Below the pieces are notes generated by a model that saw only the letters and a program-made list of their open reading frames with translations, was not told the DNA's origin and did no database searches. DNA of 64,000 nt from Leptospira sp. WS58.C1 (lineage in GTDB: Bacteria; Spirochaetota; Leptospiria; Leptospirales; Leptospiraceae): positions 1,391,001-1,455,000 of the forward strand of contig NZ_CP162137.1 of NCBI RefSeq assembly GCF_040833995.1, read 5' to 3'. Shown here one piece after another: positions 8,373 through 17,940 of the stretch (position 1 is the first letter of the stretch; every line of letters starts with the position of its first letter). Position numbers and translations under genes: made by a program.

Positions 8373-9968
8373 ATGAAAGAGATCGAGGAACTGGAGAAGC
8401 CCAACGTTTTGATCGTAGGTGCGGGTCCGGTAGGAGTTCTTACTGCGAACTTGTTAGGAAGTGAAGGAATTCCAGTCCTTCTAATAGATCAGAATCCAGG
8501 TATTTTGGAAATTCCCCGAGCCATTTCCCTGGACCAAGACGCTTTGAGAATTCTCCAGGCTTCCGGGCTGGGAGAAGAAGCTTCTAAAATTATGCCTTCC
8601 ATTTCCTGGGTCGAAATGATCTCTCCGTACGTGGGAACGTTAGCTAAAATCAATTCTATGGGATCTATGGACGGACATCCGCGTTTGGTTTCCATTTATC
8701 AGCCGGACTTGGAGAGACTTCTTAGAAAGGGCCTCGAAAGATTCGATCACGTAAAACTTTGGTCGGACTGTACTTATTTAACCCATATAGAATCGGACTC
8801 GGAAGTTATCGTAAAAGTAAAATGTAACGGAACTACGTATAGAATTTCGACGGGTTTTCTTTTAGGATGTGACGGTGCTCATAGTCAGGTCCGTGAAAAA
8901 CAAGGATGGAAACTGAAAGGTTCAGCTTACAAGGAAGATTGGCTGATCTTAGATGTAGATGATCTGCCTAACGCTCTAGAAAAGGTCGAATTTATCTGCG
9001 ATCCTAAAAGACCTATCGCCCATGTGCCCGGTCCTGGAAAATCCCAACGCTGGGAATTTCTACTTAGGAACGGGGAAAGCAGAGAAGAGATGGAGAAGCC
9101 GGAAAAGGTCGCGGAACTCATTCGTCCTTGGGGAGAACTCTCTTCCATGAAGGTTCAGAGAAAAGCAGTTTATCGATTCCAAGCAAAGACTGCGGAATGT
9201 ATGGGGAAGGGAAGGGTATTCTTGCTTGGAGATGCCGCTCATTTAACTCCTCCATTCGCCGGACAAGGTTTGGTGAGCGGTATGAGGGACTCCTTCAATC
9301 TTTCCTGGAAAATTGCATCCGTTTTACGTAAACAAGCCTCGAAAGATATACTTTCCAGTTACAATGTCGAGAGAAAACCACATGCAAAAAAAATGATACG
9401 TTTGGCCGTGTTTTTGGGTTCGATCATCATGACGAGAAGTAGGATCGCAGCCTTTTTCAGGGATTTTTTGATGAAGTTCCTATCTTTTACTCCTGCTCGT
9501 CCCTATTTATCGGATCTGAGATTAAAACCGGATAATTCTTTCAGCAAAGGTCTATTTTTAAAGAAGAATACATTAAGAAATTCTTCTATTTCTCCAGGAT
9601 CCATTTTCCCGCAAGCGCCTCTCAGATCAAGAGAAGGGAATTGGGAATTGTCGGATTCTATATTAGGCCCAAATCTCTGTCTTGTCGGTTACGGAGTTCA
9701 TTCTTCCCGTATATTAAGCCAATCTTGCGTTGAGATTTGGAAAAAAATGGGAGGAAGAATATTATATATTTCGAATCAACAACAGGCTTCCGAGATTGTC
9801 TCTAATTCGGTTGAAGACGTTACCTCTTCTTTTTTGAAATATTTCGGCGGCGCGGATCGATTTGCGATCGTTCGTCCGGATAAGATTGTCGCAGCAGTCT
9901 TTTATGGAAAGGATGCGGACGATACTATTTTGAGATTTGCAGAAATCTACCAAGGGAAAACGCCATGA
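8373..9968 (+). CDS. FAD-dependent aromatic hydroxylase (MhpA/PheA-TfdB class)
   Basis: Single-component flavoprotein monooxygenase that hydroxylates a phenolic ring with NAD(P)H and O2. The N-terminal FAD fold has VLIVGAGPVGVLTANLL at about residues 11-27. The middle NAD(P)H/FAD motif is GCDGAHSQVR, and the second FAD motif is GRVFLLGDAAHLTPPFAGQG followed by SGMRDSFNLSWK. The length (531) and order fit 3-(3-hydroxyphenyl)propionate-type hydroxylases. A GTG at 8361 is an alternative start; neither has a strong ribosome site. Its stop overlaps the next ATG (ATGA). It should supply the catechol-type substrate for the dioxygenase that follows. Confidence 0.85.
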   Translation: MKEIEELEKPNVLIVGAGPVGVLTANLLGSEGIPVLLIDQNPGILEIPRAISLDQDALRILQASGLGEEASKIMPSISWVEMISPYVGTLAKINSMGSMDGHPRLVSIYQPDLERLLRKGLERFDHVKLWSDCTYLTHIESDSEVIVKVKCNGTTYRISTGFLLGCDGAHSQVREKQGWKLKGSAYKEDWLILDVDDLPNALEKVEFICDPKRPIAHVPGPGKSQRWEFLLRNGESREEMEKPEKVAELIRPWGELSSMKVQRKAVYRFQAKTAECMGKGRVFLLGDAAHLTPPFAGQGLVSGMRDSFNLSWKIASVLRKQASKDILSSYNVERKPHAKKMIRLAVFLGSIIMTRSRIAAFFRDFLMKFLSFTPARPYLSDLRLKPDNSFSKGLFLKKNTLRNSSISPGSIFPQAPLRSREGNWELSDSILGPNLCLVGYGVHSSRILSQSCVEIWKKMGGRILYISNQQQASEIVSNSVEDVTSSFLKYFGGADRFAIVRPDKIVAAVFYGKDADDTILRFAEIYQGKTP

Positions 9969-11074
9969 AACAATTACCGTCCGAATGCCCTGTAAGATCG
10001 AAGGATCCTGTAAGTAAGGCGAGAGATATTGCATACGTTAGGTTAGGAAGGAAAAATCTAGAATTGGCCGCCGAATACTATCAGGATTTTGGGCTTTCTA
10101 CCTTTGAAGTATCAAAGGAAAGAATTTTGTTTCGTGGCTTTAGCTCCAATCTGCCCTGTTGGTCTTTGGAAAAGGCCGACAGGGACTTTTTGCTAGGACT
10201 CGGATTATATATATCTTCTGCGGAAGAATTCGAAAGGTTAAGAAGAATAGACGGAGCCGAGGTCCGGCCTTTGGGAAGATTCGGCAGCGGTCATTTTCCG
10301 ACGGTGACGATTCAGGATCCATCCGGCCTTCCAGTGGATGCGGTATTACTTCCTTCTTCTTTGGAGGAAATGGAAAGGAATAGAAGATCTAGAAATTGGA
10401 ATAGTGACGGAAAGGTCACGCGTAAAAATCAGCCCCAGCCGTATGAGGTGGGACCCGCTAAAGTGAATCGTTTGGGACATGCAGTTTTTTTAAAACAGGA
10501 ATTTTTAAAGAATGCGCAATGGTATTGCGACGTATTCGGTATGATCCCATCCGATATACAAATACTTCCGGAATCCAAGGAACCGGTGATCGCCTTTTTG
10601 CGATGCGATTTGGGAGAAAAACTCACCGATCATCATACTATTGTGATCGCCTCCGGAATAGACGATAGATTGGAACATTGTGCTTTCGAGTTGGAAGATT
10701 TGGATGAAGTCGCTAAGGGCCGGGAATGGCTTTTGAGAAGAGGTTGGAAGCCTGCTTGGGGAATCGGGAGGCATATTTTGGGAAGCCAGATATTCGATTA
10801 TCAGAGAGATCCAAGCGGAATGCTCGTGGAACATTATACGGACGGAGATAAATTCGACGATACGGTTCCGGTAGGCTTTCATCCTATCAGCAGGGAGAGT
10901 CTGTACCAATGGGGACAGGATATGCCCGAGGACTTTTTGGATACGGAACTTTCTGTAGAAAAGTTAATTCAGCTTGTAAAAGGTATATTCTCGGGGAGAA
11001 AGATCGAGTTGAAGAGACTGATGGAATTGAAAAAGGTCGCCGAACTATCTCCGAGAAGTTGGATTAAATATTAA
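9965..11074 (+). CDS. Extradiol (meta-cleaving) catechol-type dioxygenase, type I VOC
   Basis: Fe(II) ring-cleavage dioxygenase with two VOC domains in 369 residues. The N-terminal domain (about 20-130) is degenerate. The C-terminal domain carries the probable metal ligands: H in NRLGHAVFLK, H in LEHCAFELEDL and E in GMLVEHYTDGD, the usual H-H-E order. ILGSQIFDYQRDPSG is the typical segment before the glutamate. It is translationally coupled to the hydroxylase gene. The exact substrate is unknown; the cluster suggests a substituted catechol or dihydroxyphenyl acid. Confidence 0.8.
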   Translation: MKQLPSECPVRSKDPVSKARDIAYVRLGRKNLELAAEYYQDFGLSTFEVSKERILFRGFSSNLPCWSLEKADRDFLLGLGLYISSAEEFERLRRIDGAEVRPLGRFGSGHFPTVTIQDPSGLPVDAVLLPSSLEEMERNRRSRNWNSDGKVTRKNQPQPYEVGPAKVNRLGHAVFLKQEFLKNAQWYCDVFGMIPSDIQILPESKEPVIAFLRCDLGEKLTDHHTIVIASGIDDRLEHCAFELEDLDEVAKGREWLLRRGWKPAWGIGRHILGSQIFDYQRDPSGMLVEHYTDGDKFDDTVPVGFHPISRESLYQWGQDMPEDFLDTELSVEKLIQLVKGIFSGRKIELKRLMELKKVAELSPRSWIKY

Positions 11075-11090
11075 GAATAAGGAATGAACT

Positions 11091-12041
11091 ATGGCTAGGA
11101 ATTACGTACGTTTCCGAAAAGATGAACGGATAGATTGGGCAAAATTCACTGAAGGTAAGGTGTATCCTCTCGAAATAGGGGACTTGGATACGCGCAAATT
11201 TTTGGAATTCTCCAAGAAGGATAGTTCTAATCCGGGATCCAAGAGTTATAAACTTTCGGAAGTAACATTACTTTCTCCTATTTCTTCACCTTGTCAAATC
11301 GTCTGCCAAGGTGCGAATTATAGACAACATCTGATAGAATCCGGACTTGATCCGGACGATAAGAGTTATAATCTTTTTTTTACCAAATCGGACGCATCCC
11401 TGACTTCTCCGATGGGAGAAGTGATCCGACCTAAACATGTCAAACTTCTGGATTATGAGATTGAACTCGGTCTTGTTTTCGGGAAATCCATAAATTCTTA
11501 TACGGAAGTGAATTCCGGGAATATATCGGAATATGTGGCCGCTATCTTTATGGCGAACGATGTATCAGCAAGAGATATACAACTTCCCCAATTGCAGTGG
11601 TATAAGGGAAAATCTTACCGAACTTTTCTGCCGGCGGGGCCGGTGTTGGCTGTTTTGGAGCCGGGAGACTTTGAGTTACTGAATAGTCTGGAATTGACCT
11701 TGCTTGTGAACGATCGAGTCAGGCAACATGATACGATTTCCAATTTGGTATTCAAACCGGAGGAAACTATCACTGAACTATCTAGTTTTTGTAATGTATC
11801 CCCCGGCGACGTTTTGTTGACCGGCACTCCTTCCGGATGCGCACTTAGAGCTCCGGGCAAAATGGTGCAAAAGATCGCCGGTCTTCTTTCCGAAAGAAAG
11901 AAATGGGAACTTTTCGTCAAAGGGCAAAGTAAAAGGTCCCAGTATTTACAGCCTGGGGATATGATTCGTTCTTTCATACGGACTGCTGATCGTAGGATCG
12001 ATCTGGGAGACCAATTCTTAAAGGTGGTCCAAGAATCGTGA
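11091..12041 (+). CDS. Fumarylacetoacetate hydrolase-family protein
   Basis: FAH-fold enzyme, expected to hydrolyse, decarboxylate or hydrate the ring-cleavage product. Visible family features are [12 protein letters not shown], then [12 protein letters not shown], the metal-binding region [14 protein letters not shown] (E-x-E) at about residue 120, [26 protein letters not shown], and the late [14 protein letters not shown]. At 316 residues it is slightly longer than minimal FAH enzymes, with a small extension near 260. Its stop overlaps the start of the SDR gene by four bases. Confidence 0.85.
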   Translation: MARNYVRFRKDERIDWAKFTEGKVYPLEIGDLDTRKFLEFSKKDSSNPGSKSYKLSEVTLLSPISSPCQIVCQGANYRQHLIESGLDPDDKSYNLFFTKSDASLTSPMGEVIRPKHVKLLDYEIELGLVFGKSINSYTEVNSGNISEYVAAIFMANDVSARDIQLPQLQWYKGKSYRTFLPAGPVLAVLEPGDFELLNSLELTLLVNDRVRQHDTISNLVFKPEETITELSSFCNVSPGDVLLTGTPSGCALRAPGKMVQKIAGLLSERKKWELFVKGQSKRSQYLQPGDMIRSFIRTADRRIDLGDQFLKVVQES

Positions 12042-12850
12042 GCAGGATCCATTCCTTTTTTAAAGATAAAGTGGTTTGGATTACCGGAGCATCTTCCGGA
12101 ATAGGGGAGGCATTGGCAGCCGAGTTGAAAGATACCGGTGCTAAATTAATTCTTTCTGCAAGAAGAAAAGAAGAATTAATACGAGTAAAAGAAGCATTAG
12201 GAAAAACTGATGAAAACTGTTTGGTTCTTCCTTTCGATTTGGAAAAGTATTCTTCTATCGAAAGTTTGCCCGATCGAGCGATCCGCAAATTCGGTAAAGT
12301 AGACGTTCTGATCAATAACGGAGGGATTAGCCAACGATCTTTGGCTCATGAGACCTCTATTCATGCATATGAATCGATTTTGAAAGTGAATTTTTTAGGA
12401 AACATCGCTCTGACCCTTGCGCTCCTCCCGCATTTTAGAAAAAGGAGAGAAGGATATGTGATTTCCATTTCTAGCGTTGCAGGAAAATTCGGGGTCCCGC
12501 TTCGATCAGGATATTCCGCTAGTAAATCCGCTTTGACCGGATTTTACGAATCTATCCGAGCGGAAAATAAAAACGTAAATCTCAAAGTGCTTCTTGTGTA
12601 TCCTGGATTCGTTAAGACCAAAATTTCCGAAAATGCGATTTCAGGAAACGGAACCAAGCATGGGAAAATGGACCAGGCCATAGAAAACGGTATCGAAGTG
12701 GAAGAATGCGCTAAAGAGATTTTATCTTCTATTTCTTCCGGGAGAATGGAAAAAATAATCGCCGGCCCTAAGGAGAAATTCGCAATTTATTTACATAAAT
12801 ACTTTCCGAACATTTTCGCGAGATTTATAGCAAGAGCAAAAGTCACTTAA
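12038..12850 (+). CDS. Short-chain dehydrogenase/reductase (SDR)
   Basis: NAD(P)-dependent oxidoreductase. The Rossmann motif TGASSGIG is at about residues 16-23, the NNGG segment near 91, the catalytic Ser in ISISSVAG near 145, and Y-x-x-x-K in YSASKSAL near 159. The start is GTG at 12038, overlapping the FAH-family stop, so it is the fourth gene of the aromatic operon. Oxidation of an alcohol or dihydrodiol intermediate fits the context. DHRS7-like or 11-beta-HSD-like family members look similar. Confidence 0.85.
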   Translation: MSRIHSFFKDKVVWITGASSGIGEALAAELKDTGAKLILSARRKEELIRVKEALGKTDENCLVLPFDLEKYSSIESLPDRAIRKFGKVDVLINNGGISQRSLAHETSIHAYESILKVNFLGNIALTLALLPHFRKRREGYVISISSVAGKFGVPLRSGYSASKSALTGFYESIRAENKNVNLKVLLVYPGFVKTKISENAISGNGTKHGKMDQAIENGIEVEECAKEILSSISSGRMEKIIAGPKEKFAIYLHKYFPNIFARFIARAKVT

Positions 12851-12894
12851 GGATTATTTGCCTTCCAATGATAATAAAACTACTTGTAGGGCTT

Positions 12895-15147
12895 TTAATC
12901 GATCAAGTCTCTAAAGTTAATCGCATCCAGATCTTTTTGCAGGGAAGATTCCGCTTTATCCATTTTTTCCCGAACCTTATCAGGATAGACATGAAAAGAC
13001 GGATCTTCTTTTAAAAGTGGTTCCGGTATCCTACGATAAAAATCTCCGAGAGTCAGATCTTCCCCCGATACAACTGGCAACCAGGCTCCTCCTTCATTCG
13101 TTTCAACCAGAAGTCCAACTTCTGATAATGTTTTAGTGAGCCTAGGAATTTCTTCCGCATGAAGTCCAGATTTGACGGCAAGGTCACCGTTTCGAGGAGC
13201 GATCTTACTTTCTTTTTGGACCGAGTAGACCGCTTTTAAAACTCCGATCAACTTTCTGAATTCGTAACTAAAGGCAGTATGATGTTCTTCTATCAATTGG
13301 AAGGGGGCGTAATATCTTTCCGGATATTGTACACAAGCGGTCACTTCCGCTCCGAATAGAACAATGAGAGATAAGGAATACACGCCGATCAAGAAGATAG
13401 GGATCGAGGCGAGGGCCTTATAAACAATCATCGTGGTTTCGGAGAAGGAGGTGATGTATACTTGGAATCCATAAAGAAAAATCAAAAAGATCACGCTAGT
13501 GAAACCAGCTCCCCAAGACGAAGCTCGGATCGGGACTTTTGTGTTCGGGATCAAGGTGAATAACGCCAAGAAGAAAAGCCAGATCCCGATCAAAGGGAAG
13601 AAGAATTTTAGAATATTATAAGGTGAGAATACCGACTCTCCTCCTTGCAGGATGACTGTCTCGTATTTCACATCCTTGTATTCGGAAAGACTGATTTTTC
13701 TATATTCTCCGATATTCAATAATCTGAATCTTCCGTTCGCACTTCTATCCAATAATCCGGAAGCGAATACCTTACCTTTTACGGGAATATAAAAAGTATT
13801 CCAATGCTCTCCACCGTCTATGGAGACCAGAATATTTCCAAGAGCGTCCAGAAGAAAAATATCCGCTGATTCTTCATTTTCTATGGACCAAACTTTGCTA
13901 AATGTGTATCTTTTATGGCTGAGATTTTTCCAAGAGTATCCACCATCTTCCGTTTTAAAAACGGAACCTCTTTCTCCAGTGACAAAAAGTTCTCCCGGCC
14001 TGATCCTATGGATATCCTTTAATCCGTGACCTGTGATCTTAGTGGCATTCCAAGTATAACCGCTGTCTTCACTCTTCCAAACATTCCCGTCTTCATCAAC
14101 AATGTATCCTAAATACGGTTCGGGAAAATATACACGATTTGCTCGGATTTTTAGAACATTCGTGAATACCGGCTTATAACTTCTTCCTTGGGTGAAAAAA
14201 TGTAGGACTTCCCCATTGGAGAAGATCAAATAAAAATTCCCTTCGTTGATATATTCAAAATCTTTAAAATTGCAATTGTCGAAATAGATCGCATTCCAGA
14301 CGGAACCGTCTACGGGTTTGGAGAGAAATAATCCTTTTTCGGAAAGAGCATACACTTTTCCGTCTTTAACGGAAACTCGGACGAAGTTTTCCTTAGAGAT
14401 GTCCGGTTTTTCGCAAAAATCCACACGAACCCCGAAAGAATCTACGCAGCGGATATTTTTTAGATCTATATCCTTCTCATCCAAATAATAGTCCCGTTTG
14501 AGGCCGGAATCCATTCGAAAGAGTGTGCCGTTCTCGCCAGAGATCCAGATATGATTTTCCGCATCCTTATCCATGCTCAGATAATGGGGAGGGCGGAATA
14601 CATCGGTTACCTTTTTAGCAAGATTATCCCCGATCACCAATAGAAGAGGACCGATAGAAAGAACAAAAAAGTAAAATACGAATTCTTGTAGAACGGATCT
14701 TTTTTCTTCTATCCTCCAGATGGAGTTAAACGAATTCTCCAAGGACCTTAAGACGGTGGTTGCGGAAAATACCAAAAGGATGAAGCCGATGGCGCCTATT
14801 TGTCTGGCTGCATCGATCAATTCTCCCAGAGTGTCCAAATACGGATTTATATCTAAATTGATATTACTAACCAGAAAAAACGCATTAATTTTATCGAATA
14901 TTTCTTCCTTACGATTGTCCAATCCGGAAGTGATCGTCAGTAGGGAAAGGGCCACTACAAGCATCGGAATTAAGGATACGATCGTAGTATAAGAAATACC
15001 GGAAGCCTTTATGAGACATTCGTCTTTGGCAAAACGATAGGCGGAAGCAGCCAGAACACGAACCGTAAAGTTCAGTTTCCTTCCTAAACCTGCGTCCGGA
15101 ATATAATCGAAAAATCTACTGTACTTTGTATTCGGATGGGAATTCAT
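12895..15147 (-). CDS. YihY/BrkB membrane protein interrupted by a beta-propeller domain
   Basis: 750 residues, more than twice the usual YihY length. The N-terminal part (about 25-190) has YihY features: ASGISYTTIVSLIPMLVVAL, a GFILLVFSATTVLRSLENSFNSIWRI segment and a third helix. An insert of about 310 residues follows (about 190-500), made of BNR/Ycf48-like repeats such as GNVWKSEDSGYTWN, GSVFKTEDGGYSWKNL and GNILVSIDGGEHWN. The remaining YihY helices resume at about 515 (IGIWLFFLALFTLIPNTKVP) and end with EVTACVQYPERYY. A C-terminal winged-helix-like cytoplasmic tail follows. The propeller is likely on the outer face of the inner membrane. The gene overlaps the methyltransferase gene by four bases. 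Confidence 0.75.
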   Translation of the reverse strand: MNSHPNTKYSRFFDYIPDAGLGRKLNFTVRVLAASAYRFAKDECLIKASGISYTTIVSLIPMLVVALSLLTITSGLDNRKEEIFDKINAFFLVSNINLDINPYLDTLGELIDAARQIGAIGFILLVFSATTVLRSLENSFNSIWRIEEKRSVLQEFVFYFFVLSIGPLLLVIGDNLAKKVTDVFRPPHYLSMDKDAENHIWISGENGTLFRMDSGLKRDYYLDEKDIDLKNIRCVDSFGVRVDFCEKPDISKENFVRVSVKDGKVYALSEKGLFLSKPVDGSVWNAIYFDNCNFKDFEYINEGNFYLIFSNGEVLHFFTQGRSYKPVFTNVLKIRANRVYFPEPYLGYIVDEDGNVWKSEDSGYTWNATKITGHGLKDIHRIRPGELFVTGERGSVFKTEDGGYSWKNLSHKRYTFSKVWSIENEESADIFLLDALGNILVSIDGGEHWNTFYIPVKGKVFASGLLDRSANGRFRLLNIGEYRKISLSEYKDVKYETVILQGGESVFSPYNILKFFFPLIGIWLFFLALFTLIPNTKVPIRASSWGAGFTSVIFLIFLYGFQVYITSFSETTMIVYKALASIPIFLIGVYSLSLIVLFGAEVTACVQYPERYYAPFQLIEEHHTAFSYEFRKLIGVLKAVYSVQKESKIAPRNGDLAVKSGLHAEEIPRLTKTLSEVGLLVETNEGGAWLPVVSGEDLTLGDFYRRIPEPLLKEDPSFHVYPDKVREKMDKAESSLQKDLDAINFRDLID

Positions 15148-16037
15148 TTCTTAATCGCGTAATGCACCATAGACGAAGTGAGCGGTATTCCTTTTTTGGA
15201 AAGTTTACTTTTGAAATGGTAAAAAGAGATCCAGAACCATTTCAAATAATCCGTCCATCTGGAAAAACTTCCCCTGGATTTTAAAAGTTTGGCGGAAAGA
15301 GGGAAGTCCACTCCGAGGTAGGTAATCTGTCTTACGAATCCTCGTACGGCAAGAATTTTCCGAAGGATTTTTGCAGAATAATAATACACATGACCCGGCA
15401 AATAATAGTGATAATTTTTACCGGCTTCTATGGCCTGCCAGGCGTCAAAATTCGCGGTTTGGATGAGAAGTAAACCGCCGGGTTTTAGGATCTTGGAAAG
15501 TTTATTAAAAACTTCCTTTGGGTTTTCTAAATGTTCGATCACTTCGATCAAGGTGATCACATCGAAAAAATTTTCCGGAATGTCCGCATCTAAGAATTGA
15601 CCCTGCCAAATCTTAAAACCTCTCGCTTCCGCTTGTTTGGCGGAAAAAGGAGAAATTTCCACACCGTAAGGTATGAATCCTTTTTCTTTAGCGCATTCTA
15701 AAAAACCTCCGAAAGAGCAACCGATATCCAAAAAATTCCCGGAAGATTTGAACTTGGAAATATTTTTTAAGCGGGCAAACCAAACATATCGATCGAATTT
15801 TTCGGTCTGTCTTTCGTCCCTATACGTGAATTCCTGGTTACCCGTATAATATTCTTCCGTATATAACGACTCGGGTTCCGGTCTTGGAAATTGGGCTTGG
15901 AAGCCGCAGGTTTTACAAATTTGTATCGGGAGATCGAACTTATTAAATTCCGATCTGTATAAAGGTTCCCAGTCGCAGTCCCCGGCGAGAGGACATTCTT
16001 CTTGGATTATTTTTGGGCGAGGAAGATCCAATGACAA
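15144..16037 (-). CDS. SAM-dependent methyltransferase with N-terminal zinc-ribbon
   Basis: Class I methyltransferase. Four cysteines at about residues 15, 20, 39 and 42 (CPLAGDC...CKTCGF) form a likely zinc ribbon, as in methyltransferases of sugar or small-molecule pathways. The SAM site is NFLDIGCSFGGFLE at about residue 99; later VITLIEVIEHLENP and KPGGLLLIQTAN are typical post-motifs. It overlaps the upstream methyltransferase gene by 31 bases and the YihY gene by four, so it lies inside a tightly coupled operon. The substrate is unknown. Confidence 0.8.
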   Translation of the reverse strand: MSLDLPRPKIIQEECPLAGDCDWEPLYRSEFNKFDLPIQICKTCGFQAQFPRPEPESLYTEEYYTGNQEFTYRDERQTEKFDRYVWFARLKNISKFKSSGNFLDIGCSFGGFLECAKEKGFIPYGVEISPFSAKQAEARGFKIWQGQFLDADIPENFFDVITLIEVIEHLENPKEVFNKLSKILKPGGLLLIQTANFDAWQAIEAGKNYHYYLPGHVYYYSAKILRKILAVRGFVRQITYLGVDFPLSAKLLKSRGSFSRWTDYLKWFWISFYHFKSKLSKKGIPLTSSMVHYAIKK

Positions 16038-16642
16038 ATCCTCTCATCCAATTTTCCTAATGGAGTTCTTTCCGTATAACCGATCTCAAAGGAAGAAAAA
16101 TTTTTCAGAAGAGCCTGCACATCTTCTTTGGAATAGAACCAAGTGGCGCCACCCGCAAGATCCGTTGTTCCGATTTTTCCTTTCTCCGCTTTAAGATGTG
16201 TGTCTCCTTCCGCTCTTACGGAGGCTGCGAGATAACCTCCTTTTTTTAGAATACGGAAGTTATCATCTAACATAGATTTGGCGAGATCCGGAGAATTATA
16301 ATGTAGAACTCCCCAGCTGACGATAAGATCGAAGTTCTCCTCTTCAAAAGGATAAGGAGGGGAATTTAAAAGAAACGTTTTGACCCATGGATAAGATTCC
16401 TTCACGGATTGGATGGAATTTTCGCTGTAATCCGCAGCATACACTTCATATCCGAAATCTTTTAAAAGAACACAATGCCTGCCGGAACCGGTTCCGAAAT
16501 CCAAAGCCTTAGGAGAAGGGGAAGAAGCAGGGAATTTAGAGATCATCCGAACTAAGTTTTCATCCGGATACGAAAGTTTTGCCTTGGGCCTAGTATAATG
16601 AGTTTCCCAAACTTCTTTAGAAGGATGATCAGCGGGCTTCAT
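16007..16642 (-). CDS. Class I SAM-dependent methyltransferase
   Basis: 211 residues, minimal methyltransferase fold. Motif I is ALDFGTGSGRHCVLL near residue 44, an acidic loop Y-A-A-D-Y follows, then DLIVSWGVLHYNSP near 108 and ILKKGGYLAASVRA near 131. The N-terminus contains WETHYTRPKAKLSYPDENLV, a pattern seen in small-molecule methylases. It overlaps the ATP-grasp gene (14 bases) and the next methyltransferase gene (31 bases). It probably modifies the same metabolite as its neighbours. Confidence 0.8.
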   Translation of the reverse strand: MKPADHPSKEVWETHYTRPKAKLSYPDENLVRMISKFPASSPSPKALDFGTGSGRHCVLLKDFGYEVYAADYSENSIQSVKESYPWVKTFLLNSPPYPFEEENFDLIVSWGVLHYNSPDLAKSMLDDNFRILKKGGYLAASVRAEGDTHLKAEKGKIGTTDLAGGATWFYSKEDVQALLKNFSSFEIGYTERTPLGKLDERICHWIFLAQK

Positions 16643-17879
16643 ATTCCGCCTTCAAACGGTTTTTCACACTACCATTCCATTCCTCTTCCGAAGAAGACAC
16701 CTTCGACTTTAAACAAAGGACTCTGGTCCTTGTTTCATTTCCTAAAGAGGTGTCCAGTTTAGAACCAAGTTCTTTCAGATTTTGGTTCAAAAGAATTGTT
16801 TCACCGTAATTTGTTGGAAAATTTTCCCAGGATTTTAGGACGGAAATACCTCTGGGTGGAATATCAAAACGGACTTGAGATTTTAGTTTTTTAGGAATTT
16901 CTAAACTAGAAGGCGGAGGAGTAATCGGCTCTCCCACCAAAAGTTTGACCAGGTTGGTAAAATAATCGTAACCGGAATAACCTGGCACAAGAACATCCGC
17001 CAGATATTCACCGCCCACTTCGGGAGCGGCTTCGATCAGAACGAGATCTCCATTCTCATCCGATCTGAATTCGGCCACAAATGGACAATTTTTCAAACCT
17101 GTGGCCTTTACGATCGCCCTACATAACATCTTGATCTCGCCTTCCAATTCGGATTTAGGAAAGGGGAGCCTATGAGCGGCTTCCAAAAAAGGGGGAAAAG
17201 AAGAAGTTTCCTTTAAGGAAATATTTACCAGATGAAAATCGGATTCATCCACCAATCCTAAAACGGTATATTCAGGACCTGGAATATATTCTTCCAAAAG
17301 CCAGGTTTCCGGATGAGGAGAATTGGCAGAAGTTTTTGACTTGGGTTGTTTTTTGGGAGATATTAGATTAGAAATGGATTTCAGATCGGAATCGGATTCC
17401 ACGAGTTGGATCCCGGATTTACCGCTTCCTTGGCTGGGTTTTAAGATCCAGGGATACGGAAAAGATTTGGATTTAGCCTTGATCTCCGATGCCGGTATCT
17501 CTCTTGGGACTCTAATCCCTTTTGGGGCTAGATTTTCCTTTAAGATTTGTTTATCAGAAAATTTTAATACGGATTCCGTACTTGCATATCTCAGTTTGAG
17601 TTTTTCTGCAAGATAGGCGGTGCTATACGTCGCCTTTCCGAAGGACCTTGTGCCGATACCGACGATCGGAGTAGGTAAAGGATTTTCCGCGACTGCTCTT
17701 AAGATCCTTCTGTATTCGAAAGTGGACTCGATGATCCGCAAGCTTGCCATCGCAAACCCGGGGGCCTTATCGTTTTTATCCACTGCGGCTACTTCCAAGC
17801 CCAGGGCTTTTGCAGCAGAGATCAAGGGTAACTGGTTTTTACCGGCTCCTAAGGAGAGAAAATACCCTTTTTTCTTCAT
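16629..17879 (-). CDS. ATP-grasp ligase
   Basis: Carboxylate-amine/thiol ligase of the ATP-grasp superfamily, 416 residues. The N-terminal Rossmann-like pre-ATP domain (GYFLSLGAGKNQLPLISAAKALG) is followed by the ATP-binding lysine region YPWILKPSQGSGKSGIQLV near residue 143. Then come LLEEYIPGPEYTVLGLVD near 193 and FVAEFRSDENGDLVLIEAAPEVGGEYL near 268, which carries the metal-binding E/N pair. It is first in the operon with two methyltransferases and the YihY protein. This grouping suggests synthesis and export or anchoring of a small peptide-like or sugar-linked compound (inference). Confidence 0.8.
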   Translation of the reverse strand: MKKKGYFLSLGAGKNQLPLISAAKALGLEVAAVDKNDKAPGFAMASLRIIESTFEYRRILRAVAENPLPTPIVGIGTRSFGKATYSTAYLAEKLKLRYASTESVLKFSDKQILKENLAPKGIRVPREIPASEIKAKSKSFPYPWILKPSQGSGKSGIQLVESDSDLKSISNLISPKKQPKSKTSANSPHPETWLLEEYIPGPEYTVLGLVDESDFHLVNISLKETSSFPPFLEAAHRLPFPKSELEGEIKMLCRAIVKATGLKNCPFVAEFRSDENGDLVLIEAAPEVGGEYLADVLVPGYSGYDYFTNLVKLLVGEPITPPPSSLEIPKKLKSQVRFDIPPRGISVLKSWENFPTNYGETILLNQNLKELGSKLDTSLGNETRTRVLCLKSKVSSSEEEWNGSVKNRLKAEYEAR

Positions 17880-17940
17880 CCCATGGATAAATAGTCCTCA
17901 GAACAGCAGATGTCAAAGGTTTTTTAGGAATGAGACAAAA

